Source: WRIS01 sp050945135 (GTDB lineage Bacteria > Actinomycetota > Coriobacteriia > Coriobacteriales > Eggerthellaceae). From it: 21,107 nt of DNA. Positions 7,030 to 14,858 of this stretch are shown piece by piece. The stretch spans positions 1-21,107 of the forward strand of contig JBMNSJ010000037.1 in the NCBI GenBank assembly GCA_050945135.1. Reading direction: 5' to 3'. How positions within the stretch are numbered: the stretch's first letter is position 1; each line of letters begins with the position of its first letter. The notes beneath the pieces are model-generated. The model saw only the letters and a program-made list of their open reading frames with translations. It was not told the DNA's origin and did not search any database. The translations under genes and the position numbers were made by a program.

Positions 7030-8709
7030 TTATTCCACCGAGGTCATAGTTTTTGTAGCTTCTTGTACCGTAATTTTTCCTTCGAGCACCAGACGCTGCA
7101 AACTTTGCTGCATCGATTTAAAGGATCCAAGCCCCTCGATTGCATCTTGCAAAACCTCTCGTGTGGCGCCACCAGTGATAGCTCCACGCAAAGATCGATC
7201 GAGGATGAGAATTTCGAATACACCTGTTCTGCCGCGATAACCAGTGCTGAAGCACATCGGGCATCCCGCGCCCTTATAGAACTGCACGCCCTCTTCGTAC
7301 TCAAGACCAAGAGAGGCAAACTCCTCGGCGGGTGGATCGTAGGGCTCTTTGCAGTTCGGGCACACGCAGCGCACCAAACGCTGCGAAATAATGCCCCGCA
7401 CGCCACTCGCGATAAGATAGGGCTCTACTCCAATATCGATGAGGCGGTCGATGGTTGAAGCAGCATCAAAGGTATGAACCGTAGATAATACCAGGTGACC
7501 AGTAATAGCTGCACGAATAGCAATTTCGGCTGTTTCGCCGTCGCGGATTTCGCCTACCGCAACGATATCTGGGTCTTGGCGCAGAACCGCGCGCAATCCG
7601 CTTGCAAAGGTCATGCCCACTTTTTCGTTGATGAGAACCTGATTGACGCCATCGATGTTGTATTCCACCGGATCTTCGAGCGTAATCAAGTTGACCGAAT
7701 CGGTGTTGAGCTCGCGAATCATGGTGTACATAGTTGAGCTCTTACCAGACCCGGTAGGTCCAACGATGAGAACCATGCCGTTGTTGGAGTTGATGAGTTT
7801 CTCGTATTTCTCGAAATCTTCTCCCACAAGACCAATGCCGGAGGGAGCCAGCAGGCCTTCGTCTTTGTCGAGCAGACGAATTACGACTTTTTCGCCATGA
7901 ATAGTTGGCAAAGTATTAATACGTAGGTCGATGTCTTGTTTTTTGATGCGTACCGCTGCGCGCCCGTCTTGCGGAATGCGACGCTCGGAGGTGTTCATGT
8001 TGCCGATAATCTTGAAGCGCGCGATAACGCTTTGCTGCAGCTCTTTAGGAACCGTGAGGATGGTTCGCAAAACGCCGTCGATGCGCATACGCACATGCAC
8101 GTCTTCTTCGCGCGGCTCAAGATGGATGTCGCTCGCGCGCTCGGTTGCGGCACGCTCGATGATACTGTTGACCAGGCGAATTGTTGGGGCACTTTGGCTG
8201 TCGCCTTCTTCATCAAGGTTTGCCGCAGAGTAGGTCGATACATCTTCGGAGCTTTTCGCTTCGCGCTTCATTTCTTCGATAGCGCGCGCCGCTCCTTCGT
8301 TGCCGTAAAGCGTCATAATGGCGCGACGAATTGCATCGCTGGTAGCAAGCACCGGCACAACACGTTTGCGCGTTGCGGTTTTGACCGCTTCGGTAGCAAG
8401 GAAGTTGAGCGGGTCGCTCATGGCGAGATAGATTTCGTCTGGCGTTGCTTTGATGGGCACAACATTGTACTGGCGCGCAACATTGCGAGAAACCAGGCGG
8501 CTCATTTCAGGGTCGATATCAACCTGAGATAGGTCAACAAACTCGATACCAAGCTGCATCTGAAGCGCTTCGATAAGATCAGCCTCGGTGATAATGCCCT
8601 CGTCAAAGAGTACTTCGCCCAAGCGGCGACCACTACCCTTTTGCTTATCGAGCCTCAGATCCCAGTGAGATTGCACGATTTGTGGTTGTTGGGACAATAA
8701 GACAAGCAA
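7030..8709 (-). CDS. pilB: PilB extension ATPase (GspE family)
   Basis: The up to 559-residue ATPase drives pilus assembly. An MshEN-type N-domain starts at about residue 28 (RRLGEVLFDEG). The catalytic part has Walker A GPTGSGKS (317-324), Walker B DPDIVAVGE (379-387), a His box (GHLVLSTVHT, 404-413) and a metal-binding Cys set (Cys448, 450, 453, 483, 486) typical of GspE/PilB. The start is unresolved. The TTG at 8709 is the earliest possible because a TGA lies three codons upstream, and it has no good ribosome site. A GTG at 8676 lies within one arm of the inverted repeat, and a TTG at 8622 lies some 13 bases after AAAAGGG. The first roughly 14 codons fall in the repeat-bounded segment. This is the first gene of the operon. 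Confidence 0.93.
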   Translation of the reverse strand: MLVLLSQQPQIVQSHWDLRLDKQKGSGRRLGEVLFDEGIITEADLIEALQMQLGIEFVDLSQVDIDPEMSRLVSRNVARQYNVVPIKATPDEIYLAMSDPLNFLATEAVKTATRKRVVPVLATSDAIRRAIMTLYGNEGAARAIEEMKREAKSSEDVSTYSAANLDEEGDSQSAPTIRLVNSIIERAATERASDIHLEPREEDVHVRMRIDGVLRTILTVPKELQQSVIARFKIIGNMNTSERRIPQDGRAAVRIKKQDIDLRINTLPTIHGEKVVIRLLDKDEGLLAPSGIGLVGEDFEKYEKLINSNNGMVLIVGPTGSGKSSTMYTMIRELNTDSVNLITLEDPVEYNIDGVNQVLINEKVGMTFASGLRAVLRQDPDIVAVGEIRDGETAEIAIRAAITGHLVLSTVHTFDAASTIDRLIDIGVEPYLIASGVRGIISQRLVRCVCPNCKEPYDPPAEEFASLGLEYEEGVQFYKGAGCPMCFSTGYRGRTGVFEILILDRSLRGAITGGATREVLQDAIEGLGSFKSMQQSLQRLVLEGKITVQEATKTMTSVE

Positions 8710-8797
8710 GGCAACTCACAAAAAGCCTGATGAGGAGGTCTCACCTTGTTGGCAGTGAAGGACAGACGCAGTTTGACTACCACAAATCGTGCAATCT
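8668..8797. repeat. Perfect 19-bp inverted repeat flanking 92 bp
   Basis: The left arm, 8668-8686, reads AGATTGCACGATTTGTGGT. The right arm, 8779-8797, is its exact reverse complement. The 92-bp interior holds a candidate minus-strand promoter toward pilB and, on the plus strand, a strong ribosome binding site. The arms are too long and exact for chance, and no T-run suggests a terminator. The arrangement resembles invertible promoter segments at fimbrial operons. No recombinase gene is in the window. Confidence 0.7.
8694..8721 (-). promoter_or_regulatory. Candidate pil operon promoter inside the inverted repeat
   Basis: On the minus strand TTGTGA (8721-8716) and TATTGT (8699-8694) are separated by 16 bases. 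Each matches four of six consensus bases. Transcription would begin near 8687, just at the inner edge of the left repeat arm, and run into pilB. If this is the real promoter, the TTG at 8709 is not in the mRNA and pilB must start at 8676 or later. Confidence 0.3.
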
Positions 8798-8799
8798 GA
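8746..8799 (+). other. Possible 17-codon ORF with strong ribosome site
   Basis: GAGGAGGT at 8732-8739 lies six bases before a TTG (8746) that opens LLAVKDRRSLTTTNRAI and a TGA. The frame runs through the right arm of the inverted repeat. The ribosome site is the best in the neighbourhood yet serves no known gene. If the segment were inverted, this start would read toward pilB but in a different frame. It could be a leader peptide or chance. Confidence 0.22.
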
Positions 8800-8855
8800 C
8801 ATGTTCATGAGCAAAAGTCAGAACGCATGACCTGTTCAACTAGATGTTATGTGTG

Positions 8856-8861
8856 TATCAT
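8856..8861 (+). promoter_or_regulatory. Candidate -10 element for the lipoprotein gene
   Basis: TATCAT matches five of six consensus bases, about 115 bases before the lipoprotein start. No clear -35 accompanies it; GTTCAA 16 bases upstream is weak. The implied leader carries an AAGGAG followed by a six-codon open frame, which may be chance. Confidence 0.3.
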
Positions 8862-8976
8862 GCAATCTACAGGGAAGGAGAAAAAAGCAGGTGAACTATT
8901 CAAATATGTAACCGACGTATATCTGCCGCTTTACATCTTTGACAAGAGAAGATGGAAAACTAAGGAAGGGAACTAT

Positions 8977-9429
8977 ATGGATATCAAGAAAAGAAACTGG
9001 GCTATTGCGGCAATGATGCTTTCGCTTTTTATAGCTCTTTCACTCACGCTTGTTGCCTGCGGAGGGGAATCATCTAATCAGAAAAGCAACGAGCAAGAGG
9101 CTGCATCAAGCGAAACACCCGAAGATCAAAAAGTACGCTATCTCGCTGGCTATGATGAGATATCTGATAACTACACCATCAGCAATCCCGATCCTCTTAC
9201 CTACGAATACGTCCGCGATACCATGGGTGACGAAGGTACATGGGTGTTTCTCGATGAAGAAACCTCTGAGTGGAAGCCCTTCGATGGTACACCAACTCCT
9301 GGTGAGGAAGCTACTCTTGAATACGCTGTAGAAGGAGAAAATGGTGCCGTCCTTGTGATGTGGAGCACGGGCAAAAATTACGAGACGGAGACTTTCTCGA
9401 GTATTTCAAACACACTCGAACGAGAATAA
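8977..9429 (+). CDS. Small secreted lipoprotein, function unknown
   Basis: The 150-residue product has a classic lipoprotein signal: MDIKKRN, a hydrophobic stretch at 8-25, and lipobox LVAC with Cys28 as the lipidated residue. An Asp/Glu/Ser-rich linker follows, then an acidic domain with several Tyr and Trp that I do not recognise. The start at 8977 is chosen for the AAGGAAGGG six bases upstream and because it begins the signal peptide; an earlier in-frame ATG at 8827 would bury the signal behind 50 residues. It is a single-gene unit with its own terminator, transcribed away from the pilus operon. It should sit on the outer face of the cell membrane. Confidence 0.85.
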   Translation: MDIKKRNWAIAAMMLSLFIALSLTLVACGGESSNQKSNEQEAASSETPEDQKVRYLAGYDEISDNYTISNPDPLTYEYVRDTMGDEGTWVFLDEETSEWKPFDGTPTPGEEATLEYAVEGENGAVLVMWSTGKNYETETFSSISNTLERE

Positions 9430-9477
9430 GTGATACTTTACGCTGCCTTGAAAAACAAGCTCTAGACAGCTCAGTTG

Positions 9478-9512
9478 AGACCTTAGACGAAAACCTCGTC
9501 TAAGGTCTTTTA
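9478..9512 (+). terminator. Strong intrinsic terminator after the lipoprotein
   Basis: A perfect 13-bp stem (9478-9490 with 9496-9508) around a 5-nt AAACC loop is followed by a short T run. It ends the lipoprotein transcript and isolates it from the CapA-like gene. Confidence 0.92.
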
Positions 9513-9618
9513 AACGATGGACCTTGGCTGAAGGCGCTTGAGTCACCGCCAGAAGTGCAGCTTACCTGCCTATTCGCTCGAATCCGAAAATCGTTTACCG
9601 CGCTTGCCCTGTTCGCGC

Positions 9619-9631
9619 TACACTAAAATCA
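9619..9631 (+). promoter_or_regulatory. -10 element giving a probable leaderless mRNA
   Basis: TACACT at 9619-9624 is six bases from the ATG at 9631, so transcription would start at or next to the A of the start codon. There is no ribosome binding site before this ATG, which fits a leaderless message, a common form in actinobacteria. The -35 is weak. Confidence 0.45.
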
Positions 9632-10977
9632 TGAGCTACAAGCCAACATATCGCAAACACGAACATGCCCGACCGCTCTGGCCTCTCCTTGTTTTGCTTG
9701 CGCTTGTTCTTCTGTGCGTGTTTGGCATACAGGCTTGCATCCAAAGCAGCAACTCCACGCCGAGTGAAAGCGCCGATACGGTTAGCGATCCAGCACTGCA
9801 GTCTCTGCGGCCCGCAAGTTTTCCCTCAAAAATTGCAGGTGCGGATGAATCGATTGATGAAAACGGCATCGTTCACGGCCTCACTGCAGAAGGCATCTCA
9901 TACACCATACACGGGCGCGAGGTTCCCGCCGAATCGCCCGAAAAAGTGCGCCTTTGCGCAGTAGGCGATCAAATTGCAACCAGCATGTCTTTCCCAATCG
10001 CTGACAGGTATGGGGGCGAAGCTGGAGACGGTCTCTACGATTTCACTCCCTTCTATCGCGAAACTGCACCTCTCATTCAATCGCACGATTTACGCTACAT
10101 CAATCAAGAGACGGTGATGGCTGGCACCGATAATGGTCGTGTGTACAGCGGTTATCCTGTTTTCAACTCGCCCGACGCCATGGCTGAAGCAATTGCCTCT
10201 GTTGGCTTCAACTTAGTTAACTTCGCCACCAATCACAGCTACGACATGGGAGCATACGGCATCGAGCGAAGTCATGAGGTGTGGGACAGATTCCCCGAGC
10301 TGCTTGTGGGCGGAAGCTATCTGACTCAGGAAGAACGCGAGACCGTGCACATGATAGAGCGCAACGGCTTTACCTTCGCCTTTCTGGCCTACACCTATGG
10401 CGATAACGCAGGTGAAGAAGCCTTAGCAAACGACTACTACTCGTGTCAGTTCGATAAAGAGCTGATAGAGCGTGATGTGAAACGCGCGCAGCAAGTGGCC
10501 GACGTAACGATTGTGTCGATGCATTGGGGAAGCGAGTACATAAGCGAGTCAAACGATCAGCAATACGAGTATGCTGCCTTTTTGGCTGACCTTAATGTTG
10601 ACCTGGTGCTTGGAACCCATGCGCACATCATGCAGCCTGTGAAATACATCACAGGAGAAAGCGGCAACACCATCCCGGTCGTGTTTGGACTTTCGGATAT
10701 TGTGAGCGGCTGGACCATAACTGACACCATCTTAAGTGGTGTGTTCTCTTGCGATTTTGTGCTTAACGAAGCGCAAGATGGCTTGCTGGTCGAAAATCTT
10801 GTGTGGTACCCCGCCATTGAATGGTCTGATGGGGGCGATACCTATGTGCGGCTCCTTAAGGACATGGACGAAGCTACTATCAACGCGAATACCCGAACTG
10901 AAGATGTAGCTGACGACTCGGTCTATCTTCGCGACAAAGTAAACTCAGTAGGAATGGAAATTCCTGTCGAAATGTAA
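9631..10977 (+). CDS. CapA-family (PgsA-like) anchored protein
   Basis: The 448-residue product belongs to the metallophosphoesterase-like CapA family, first known from poly-gamma-glutamate capsule synthesis. It has an N-terminal membrane segment at about 16-36, ending in a Cys that could be a weak lipobox (IQAC), then a linker, then the domain. Family motifs are VGDQ (111-114, metal-type Asp113), INQE (157-160), NHSYDMG (201-207), HWGSEY (298-303) and GTHAH (328-332). The fold should face outside the cell. No capB, capC or capE partners are nearby, so capsule synthesis is not implied. Many such lone CapA proteins in gut anaerobes have unknown substrates. I chose the ATG at 9631 because the frame upstream lacks a signal sequence and a -10 element lies just before this ATG. 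Confidence 0.88.
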   Translation: MSYKPTYRKHEHARPLWPLLVLLALVLLCVFGIQACIQSSNSTPSESADTVSDPALQSLRPASFPSKIAGADESIDENGIVHGLTAEGISYTIHGREVPAESPEKVRLCAVGDQIATSMSFPIADRYGGEAGDGLYDFTPFYRETAPLIQSHDLRYINQETVMAGTDNGRVYSGYPVFNSPDAMAEAIASVGFNLVNFATNHSYDMGAYGIERSHEVWDRFPELLVGGSYLTQEERETVHMIERNGFTFAFLAYTYGDNAGEEALANDYYSCQFDKELIERDVKRAQQVADVTIVSMHWGSEYISESNDQQYEYAAFLADLNVDLVLGTHAHIMQPVKYITGESGNTIPVVFGLSDIVSGWTITDTILSGVFSCDFVLNEAQDGLLVENLVWYPAIEWSDGGDTYVRLLKDMDEATINANTRTEDVADDSVYLRDKVNSVGMEIPVEM

Positions 10978-11108
10978 GTCGCTACACGGCGTATGGCAGC
11001 TAGCTGCGCCGCGCAAATAAATCTCCGCGCAGAAAAGACGCTCACAACCTGGGAAATATTGGATTGAGGTGCTGTGGATTCGCCAACCGAGAAGCCTACC
11101 TGCGCTTG
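10978..11108. other. Convergent gap
   Basis: This gap separates the ends of the CapA-like and flavoprotein genes. It holds a perfect 12-bp palindrome GCAGCTAGCTGC at 10996-11007 and a GC-rich inverted pair nearby, but no T run, so I do not call a terminator. Confidence 0.5.
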
Positions 11109-11675
11109 CTAATCCAGCGCGCTTAATGCTTCGCGCGCCTTTTGCATCTGCCCTTCAAGATCAAGCCCAATGACATCGAGGCCCTCTGCAACAACAAAAC
11201 GCACTTCCGGGATACCAAACATGTTCGCAATGCCCTGCACATACTCATATCCCAAGTTTGCGCCCTCAGCAATAAAACCACCGCACGAAGTGATGTAAGT
11301 AATGTGCTTAGCTTTGCAGAGCCCGACGTATTCTCCTCTATCGGTTAGTTGAAAAGTAACATCAGAAACGGAGATGTGCTCAATGTAAATCTTGAGTGCT
11401 GCCGGAAAAGACAAATCCCAGTATGGAGCTCCGATTACAATCTCTTCAGCTTGAGCGAACTGCCGAGCTAAATCAAAAATCGACTCGTCGTACTGCTGGC
11501 TGAGCTGAAGGAAGGTGCGCTTTGCTACCATGTCGCCCGAAAAAGGAAGCAACTGCATGTTCGAAAGATTAAGCTCGGTAAACGATTCTTTCGTTGCGAG
11601 ATACTCCTTGCACAATTGCAGGGTTCGCGATTCTTCGCCTCTCATGCATGCATTAACGAACAAAACTTTAGACAT
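11109..11675 (-). CDS. Azoreductase-like FMN flavoprotein
   Basis: The 188-residue protein of the flavodoxin-like fold resembles FMN-dependent NAD(P)H azo/quinone reductases (AzoR/AcpD family). The N-terminal strand (VLFVNACMRGEESRT, 4-18) would bind the FMN phosphate. The APYWDLSFPAALKIYIEHIS segment (about 88-107) is the family motif shaping the isoalloxazine site, and ITSCGG (about 140-145) is the second flavin loop. It may reduce quinones or azo or nitro compounds; the substrate cannot be read from sequence. The ATG at 11675 is set by AAAGGAG six bases upstream, not the earlier frame start at 11705. Its promoter region overlaps that of the divergent small-peptide gene. Confidence 0.85.
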   Translation of the reverse strand: MSKVLFVNACMRGEESRTLQLCKEYLATKESFTELNLSNMQLLPFSGDMVAKRTFLQLSQQYDESIFDLARQFAQAEEIVIGAPYWDLSFPAALKIYIEHISVSDVTFQLTDRGEYVGLCKAKHITYITSCGGFIAEGANLGYEYVQGIANMFGIPEVRFVVAEGLDVIGLDLEGQMQKAREALSALD

Positions 11676-11706
11676 TGCCCACTCCTTTATCGACAGCTTT
11701 TGCATC

Positions 11707-11720
11707 TAGTATAATAGCAA
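11707..11720. promoter_or_regulatory. Overlapping divergent -10 elements
   Basis: TATAAT at 11710-11715 on the plus strand is a perfect -10 for the small membrane peptide. The reverse strand reads TATTATAC over the same bases, a good -10 for the flavoprotein gene. No strong -35 is visible for either. The two promoters cannot be occupied together, so the genes may be reciprocally expressed. Confidence 0.5.
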
Positions 11721-11784
11721 CCAATATGTGCACATTTGGCGCCCGCGGGTGTCAACAAAAAAGCCGAACTTAAAGAGGCCCATT

Positions 11785-11928
11785 ATGCAGTTATTTTCTT
11801 ACACTACTACTCTTGCCCATGTTGGAGACGACACCGGCTCACTCGTCGGCATAATCATTGCCGTCATTGCAGTTGCTTTGGTTGCGCTTATCGTGGCGCT
11901 TATCGTGAGAAATCGCCGCAAAGGATAA
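11785..11928 (+). CDS. 47-residue single-pass membrane peptide
   Basis: The short protein has a polar N-terminus with GDDTGS, one long hydrophobic helix at about 18-41 (Ile/Val/Ala-rich), and a basic end RNRRKG, which predicts a C-terminus in the cytoplasm. The ATG at 11785 has AAAGAGG seven bases upstream; an alternate GTG start at 11728 would add a polar segment without a ribosome site. Its stop is two bases from the convergent purB stop. The function is unknown. The size and charge resemble small regulatory membrane peptides, but a signal-anchored fragment cannot be excluded. Confidence 0.7.
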   Translation: MQLFSYTTTLAHVGDDTGSLVGIIIAVIAVALVALIVALIVRNRRKG

Positions 11929-11930
11929 CG

Positions 11931-13274
11931 CTAGAAAGAAAGCTCCTTTAGGCGATCGAACACGATGTCTTTGCGCGACAAGAAATCCCAAGGGTCAAAA
12001 ATCTTGTCGAGCACCTCTTTATCGAGCTTGGCCTCGGTATCTGCTTCCAATAACTCGCGATAGCTTGGGCCATCAATAGCATTTTGGATATCTTCCCATA
12101 CCTTCATCGCATTGCGTTGCACAATGACATAGGCGTCTTCTCGGCTAATACCAGTATCCACCAGGGCAAGCAGCACTTTCGAAGAGAAAATCAAGCCCCG
12201 CGTACGATTAAGGTTGTACTCCATTTTGGCAGGATAGGTTTGCAGGCCCTCCAACATCCACTGCATCTTGGAGAACATATAGTCGAGAGCTGTGAAGCTA
12301 TCGGCTAGCACCACACGCTCGGCGCCAGAATGCGAGATGTCGCGCTCATACCACAGAGCAACGTTGTCGAATCCGGCTTGTGCGTTTCCCTTTACCACGC
12401 GCGCAAGTCCACAAACCCGCTCAGCGGTGATGGGGTTGCGCTTATGAGGCATAGCGGATGAACCTTTTTGGCCTTTGGTGAAGGGTTCTTCTGCTTCAAT
12501 AACGTCGGATTGCTGCATCAGGCGAACCTGCATAGCAATCGACTCAAGGGTTGATGCCGTAACAGCGAGGGCGGATAGCACCTGCGCATGACGATCGCGA
12601 GCAAGCACCTGCGTTGAGAGTGGATCTGCGGCAAGGCCAAGCTTTTCGCACACAAAGGTTTCGACAAAAGGATCGATGCTCGAATACGTTCCAACCGCGC
12701 CCGAAATAGCTCCGTAAGCAGCCACTTCGCGCGCCTCTTCCATTCTTGTGAGGGCACGACGAAGCGCCCAGGCCCAGGAGCCAAACTTCATTCCGAAGGT
12801 CATCGGCTCGGCATGGATGCCGTGAGTGCGACCGACGCACAAAGTTTCTTGAAGCTCGAAAGCGCGCTTCTTGCAAGCCTCTCCCAACAGTTTAATGTCA
12901 TTGATAATGATATCGATCGCCTGCGTTATCTGGTAGCTGAGCGCGGTATCGCCCAGGTCAGACGAGGTCATTCCGTAGTGCACCCAGCGCGAAGGTGGCT
13001 CTTCGCCTTCGGCAACATTGGCGTCAATGTATTCTGCCATGCACGTGGTGAAGGCGATTACGTCGTGATTGGTAACTTTTTCAATCTCGTCGATACGCTC
13101 AACGGTGAAGTTAGCATATTTGCGAATCCATGCCGCTTCTTCTTTCGTAATGCCCGACGCTCCCAGCTCGGCTTGCGCTTCACATGCGAGAACCTCTATC
13201 TCTTTCCAAATTTCGAATTTATTTTGAAGAGCCCAGATAGCTCCCATTTCGGGGCGCGTATATCGATCGATCAT
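11931..13274 (-). CDS. purB: Adenylosuccinate lyase
   Basis: The 447-residue enzyme carries out two steps of purine synthesis: SAICAR to AICAR plus fumarate, and adenylosuccinate to AMP plus fumarate. Fumarase/aspartase superfamily motifs are in place: TSSD at 103-106, the His-containing GRTHGIHAEP at 148-157, and the signature loop SSAMPHKRNP at 272-281. The N-terminal MIDRYTRPEM is typical of the bacterial enzyme and the length is normal. The ATG at 13274 has AAAGGGA upstream. It is third in a minus-strand operon behind two trkA genes, with a 28-base gap, and its end is convergent with the small membrane peptide. Confidence 0.97.
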   Translation of the reverse strand: MIDRYTRPEMGAIWALQNKFEIWKEIEVLACEAQAELGASGITKEEAAWIRKYANFTVERIDEIEKVTNHDVIAFTTCMAEYIDANVAEGEEPPSRWVHYGMTSSDLGDTALSYQITQAIDIIINDIKLLGEACKKRAFELQETLCVGRTHGIHAEPMTFGMKFGSWAWALRRALTRMEEAREVAAYGAISGAVGTYSSIDPFVETFVCEKLGLAADPLSTQVLARDRHAQVLSALAVTASTLESIAMQVRLMQQSDVIEAEEPFTKGQKGSSAMPHKRNPITAERVCGLARVVKGNAQAGFDNVALWYERDISHSGAERVVLADSFTALDYMFSKMQWMLEGLQTYPAKMEYNLNRTRGLIFSSKVLLALVDTGISREDAYVIVQRNAMKVWEDIQNAIDGPSYRELLEADTEAKLDKEVLDKIFDPWDFLSRKDIVFDRLKELSF

Positions 13275-13302
13275 GAAATCCCTTTCTCGTTATTTGTCTG
13301 TA

Positions 13303-13974
13303 TCATAGCCCTTTGAGGACAGCACGCACCGAATCAATGACTGAAACATCGGCGAGTACAATTACTTTATCTCCAGGAAAGACTCGTGTGTCCTCCTCGA
13401 CAACTTCGGCATCTTCTTTCGTAACAACGGCAGAAATAATGCTTTGCGGTGGCATGGGGATATCAGCGACCAAAATCCCCTCCACGTTGCGTGCACCGCG
13501 CATCTTCGGAATAAGCATCTCTTGCAAAAACACGTTGCCATGCGTAAGCGAGGTGATGACGCTCATGCTTCCCAGCAGGGCTTCCTCCTCGATTAGGTTA
13601 GCAATCAAGGTGGTGGAAGAGACACTCTCGATGCCTACTTCGCGAAAGATTCGCAGGTTTTTGGGGTTGTTGACGCGCGCGATGCAACGAGGCACCCGAA
13701 AGGCACGTTGCGCGATTTCGCAGGCAACAAAGTTGTTGTCGTCTTGCCCGGTGGTGGCAACAAAAATATCCGCTTGTTGAATGCCCGCATCGTCTTGAAA
13801 CTTCGAATTGCATCCATCACCGTGGATTACCATGTAGCGACCGCGCAGGTTGACCGAAAGTCTGTCGGCACGTGCAAGATCCTTCTCAATGACCACCACT
13901 TCATTTCCGCTGTCTAAAAGAACGGTTGCCAGATATTCTCCAACCTTGCCTCCGCCCGTAATAACAATGTGCAT
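13303..13974 (-). CDS. trkA: TrkA potassium-uptake regulator, second copy
   Basis: The 223-residue cytoplasmic protein has an RCK_N Rossmann domain with a dinucleotide loop (GGGKVG, 7-12) and an acidic ribose-binding Glu30, then an RCK_C domain (about 140-220). Such proteins gate TrkH/KtrB-type potassium channels in response to NAD(H) or nucleotides. The gene is immediately downstream of its paralogue (9-base gap, AGGAG before the ATG), so the two probably form a hetero-complex, as in the paired TrkA genes of other actinobacteria. No trkH channel gene is in the window; it must lie elsewhere. Confidence 0.92.
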   Translation of the reverse strand: MHIVITGGGKVGEYLATVLLDSGNEVVVIEKDLARADRLSVNLRGRYMVIHGDGCNSKFQDDAGIQQADIFVATTGQDDNNFVACEIAQRAFRVPRCIARVNNPKNLRIFREVGIESVSSTTLIANLIEEEALLGSMSVITSLTHGNVFLQEMLIPKMRGARNVEGILVADIPMPPQSIISAVVTKEDAEVVEEDTRVFPGDKVIVLADVSVIDSVRAVLKGL

Positions 13975-13983
13975 GGTGTTCTC

Positions 13984-14643
13984 CTAATCCTGCATGAAGC
14001 GCGCGTACTTCTCGATGAGCTCGTGGCGCACGCAAATCATGATGGTATCTCCCTGGTACAGCACGCTTTCGCTCGTAGGTATCGAGCTTGCCGAGCCGTC
14101 GCCGCGCTCGAAAGCTACAACGCGCACATCGTGAGCCCGCTCGAGTTCAGAGACGCGGATGGTTTTTTTGCCCTCGGAAGCGAGGTCGAGCGAGAAGCGC
14201 AAGATTTCGAATTCGCCGAAGGTGTCCACATGACTGCCATGTCCCGAAACTATCTTGGAGAAGATGTCTTCGGCAACAAGCGAGGTGCCGCACACATAAT
14301 CGAGTCCGAGCTGCATGTAGGCCCGCTCGTGGTCGGAATTGTCGAGGCGAGCAATAACCTGAGGCACCGAGAATAAGCGGTCGGCAACTTCGACCACCAT
14401 GAGATTAGTGTTATCGAGATTAGTGACGGCGGCCACCACATCGCATTCTTCGACTCCAGCCTTGATAAGCGTCTCTTCATCGAAGCCGATGCCTTGTACC
14501 ATCGAGCCATTGAATCCGCGTCCAAGCTTTTCGAATCGCTCGGGAGCTTTGTCGATAACGCAGACATTATCCCCGTTCTCGGAGAGCATCTCGGCAAGGC
14601 GAGAACCCACTCTCCCACAGCCGACAACGATTACATTACCCAT
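13984..14643 (-). CDS. trkA: TrkA potassium-uptake regulator, first copy
   Basis: The 219-residue paralogue of the next gene has the RCK_N motif GCGRVG at 8-13 with Asp31 at the end of the second strand, and an RCK_C domain from about 135. This copy has the better classical GxGxxG loop and Asp, while its partner has Glu, so the two may favour different nucleotides (inference). The ATG at 14643 has GGAAG four bases upstream. It is first in the operon; TATACT at about 14683-14678 on the minus strand is a likely -10. Translation runs into the second copy. Confidence 0.92.
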   Translation of the reverse strand: MGNVIVVGCGRVGSRLAEMLSENGDNVCVIDKAPERFEKLGRGFNGSMVQGIGFDEETLIKAGVEECDVVAAVTNLDNTNLMVVEVADRLFSVPQVIARLDNSDHERAYMQLGLDYVCGTSLVAEDIFSKIVSGHGSHVDTFGEFEILRFSLDLASEGKKTIRVSELERAHDVRVVAFERGDGSASSIPTSESVLYQGDTIMICVRHELIEKYARFMQD

Positions 14644-14677
14644 TTGCTTCCTTTCGTATGCACAATCAGGTTCTGTC

Positions 14678-14683
14678 AGTATA
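14678..14683 (-). promoter_or_regulatory. Candidate -10 for the trkA-trkA-purB operon
   Basis: Minus-strand TATACT lies about 35 bases before the first trkA start, at normal distance for a short leader. The -35 region is not clear. Confidence 0.4.
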
Positions 14684-14858
14684 AAGGATTAGCTCGGGTT
14701 CGGGTGAAAACGCATGGTGAGAGCATGCGGGCCGCGTGGATGCGGGATGCGGTGAGTCGCGGGCGGGGGTGCGGTGCAAGCGCGGGTGGATAGACGAAGT
14801 CGACAGCAGAGCTATGCGGCTGGCCCCCCGAATCCAAATTGGAAATTCGGGACATCCT

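Noticed and set aside
7936..8532. 198-codon plus-strand frame
   Set aside because: It lies wholly opposite pilB, whose motifs are clear, and has no ribosome site or recognisable domain.
8668..8797. Inverted repeat as a transcription terminator
   Set aside because: The loop would be 92 bases and neither strand has a T run after the stem.
10978..11108. Bidirectional terminator between the CapA and flavoprotein genes
   Set aside because: A 12-bp palindrome is present but no T tract follows it on either strand.
13313..13780. 155-codon Ser/Thr-rich plus-strand frame
   Set aside because: It is the complement of trkA; the composition is what antisense reading of such a gene gives.
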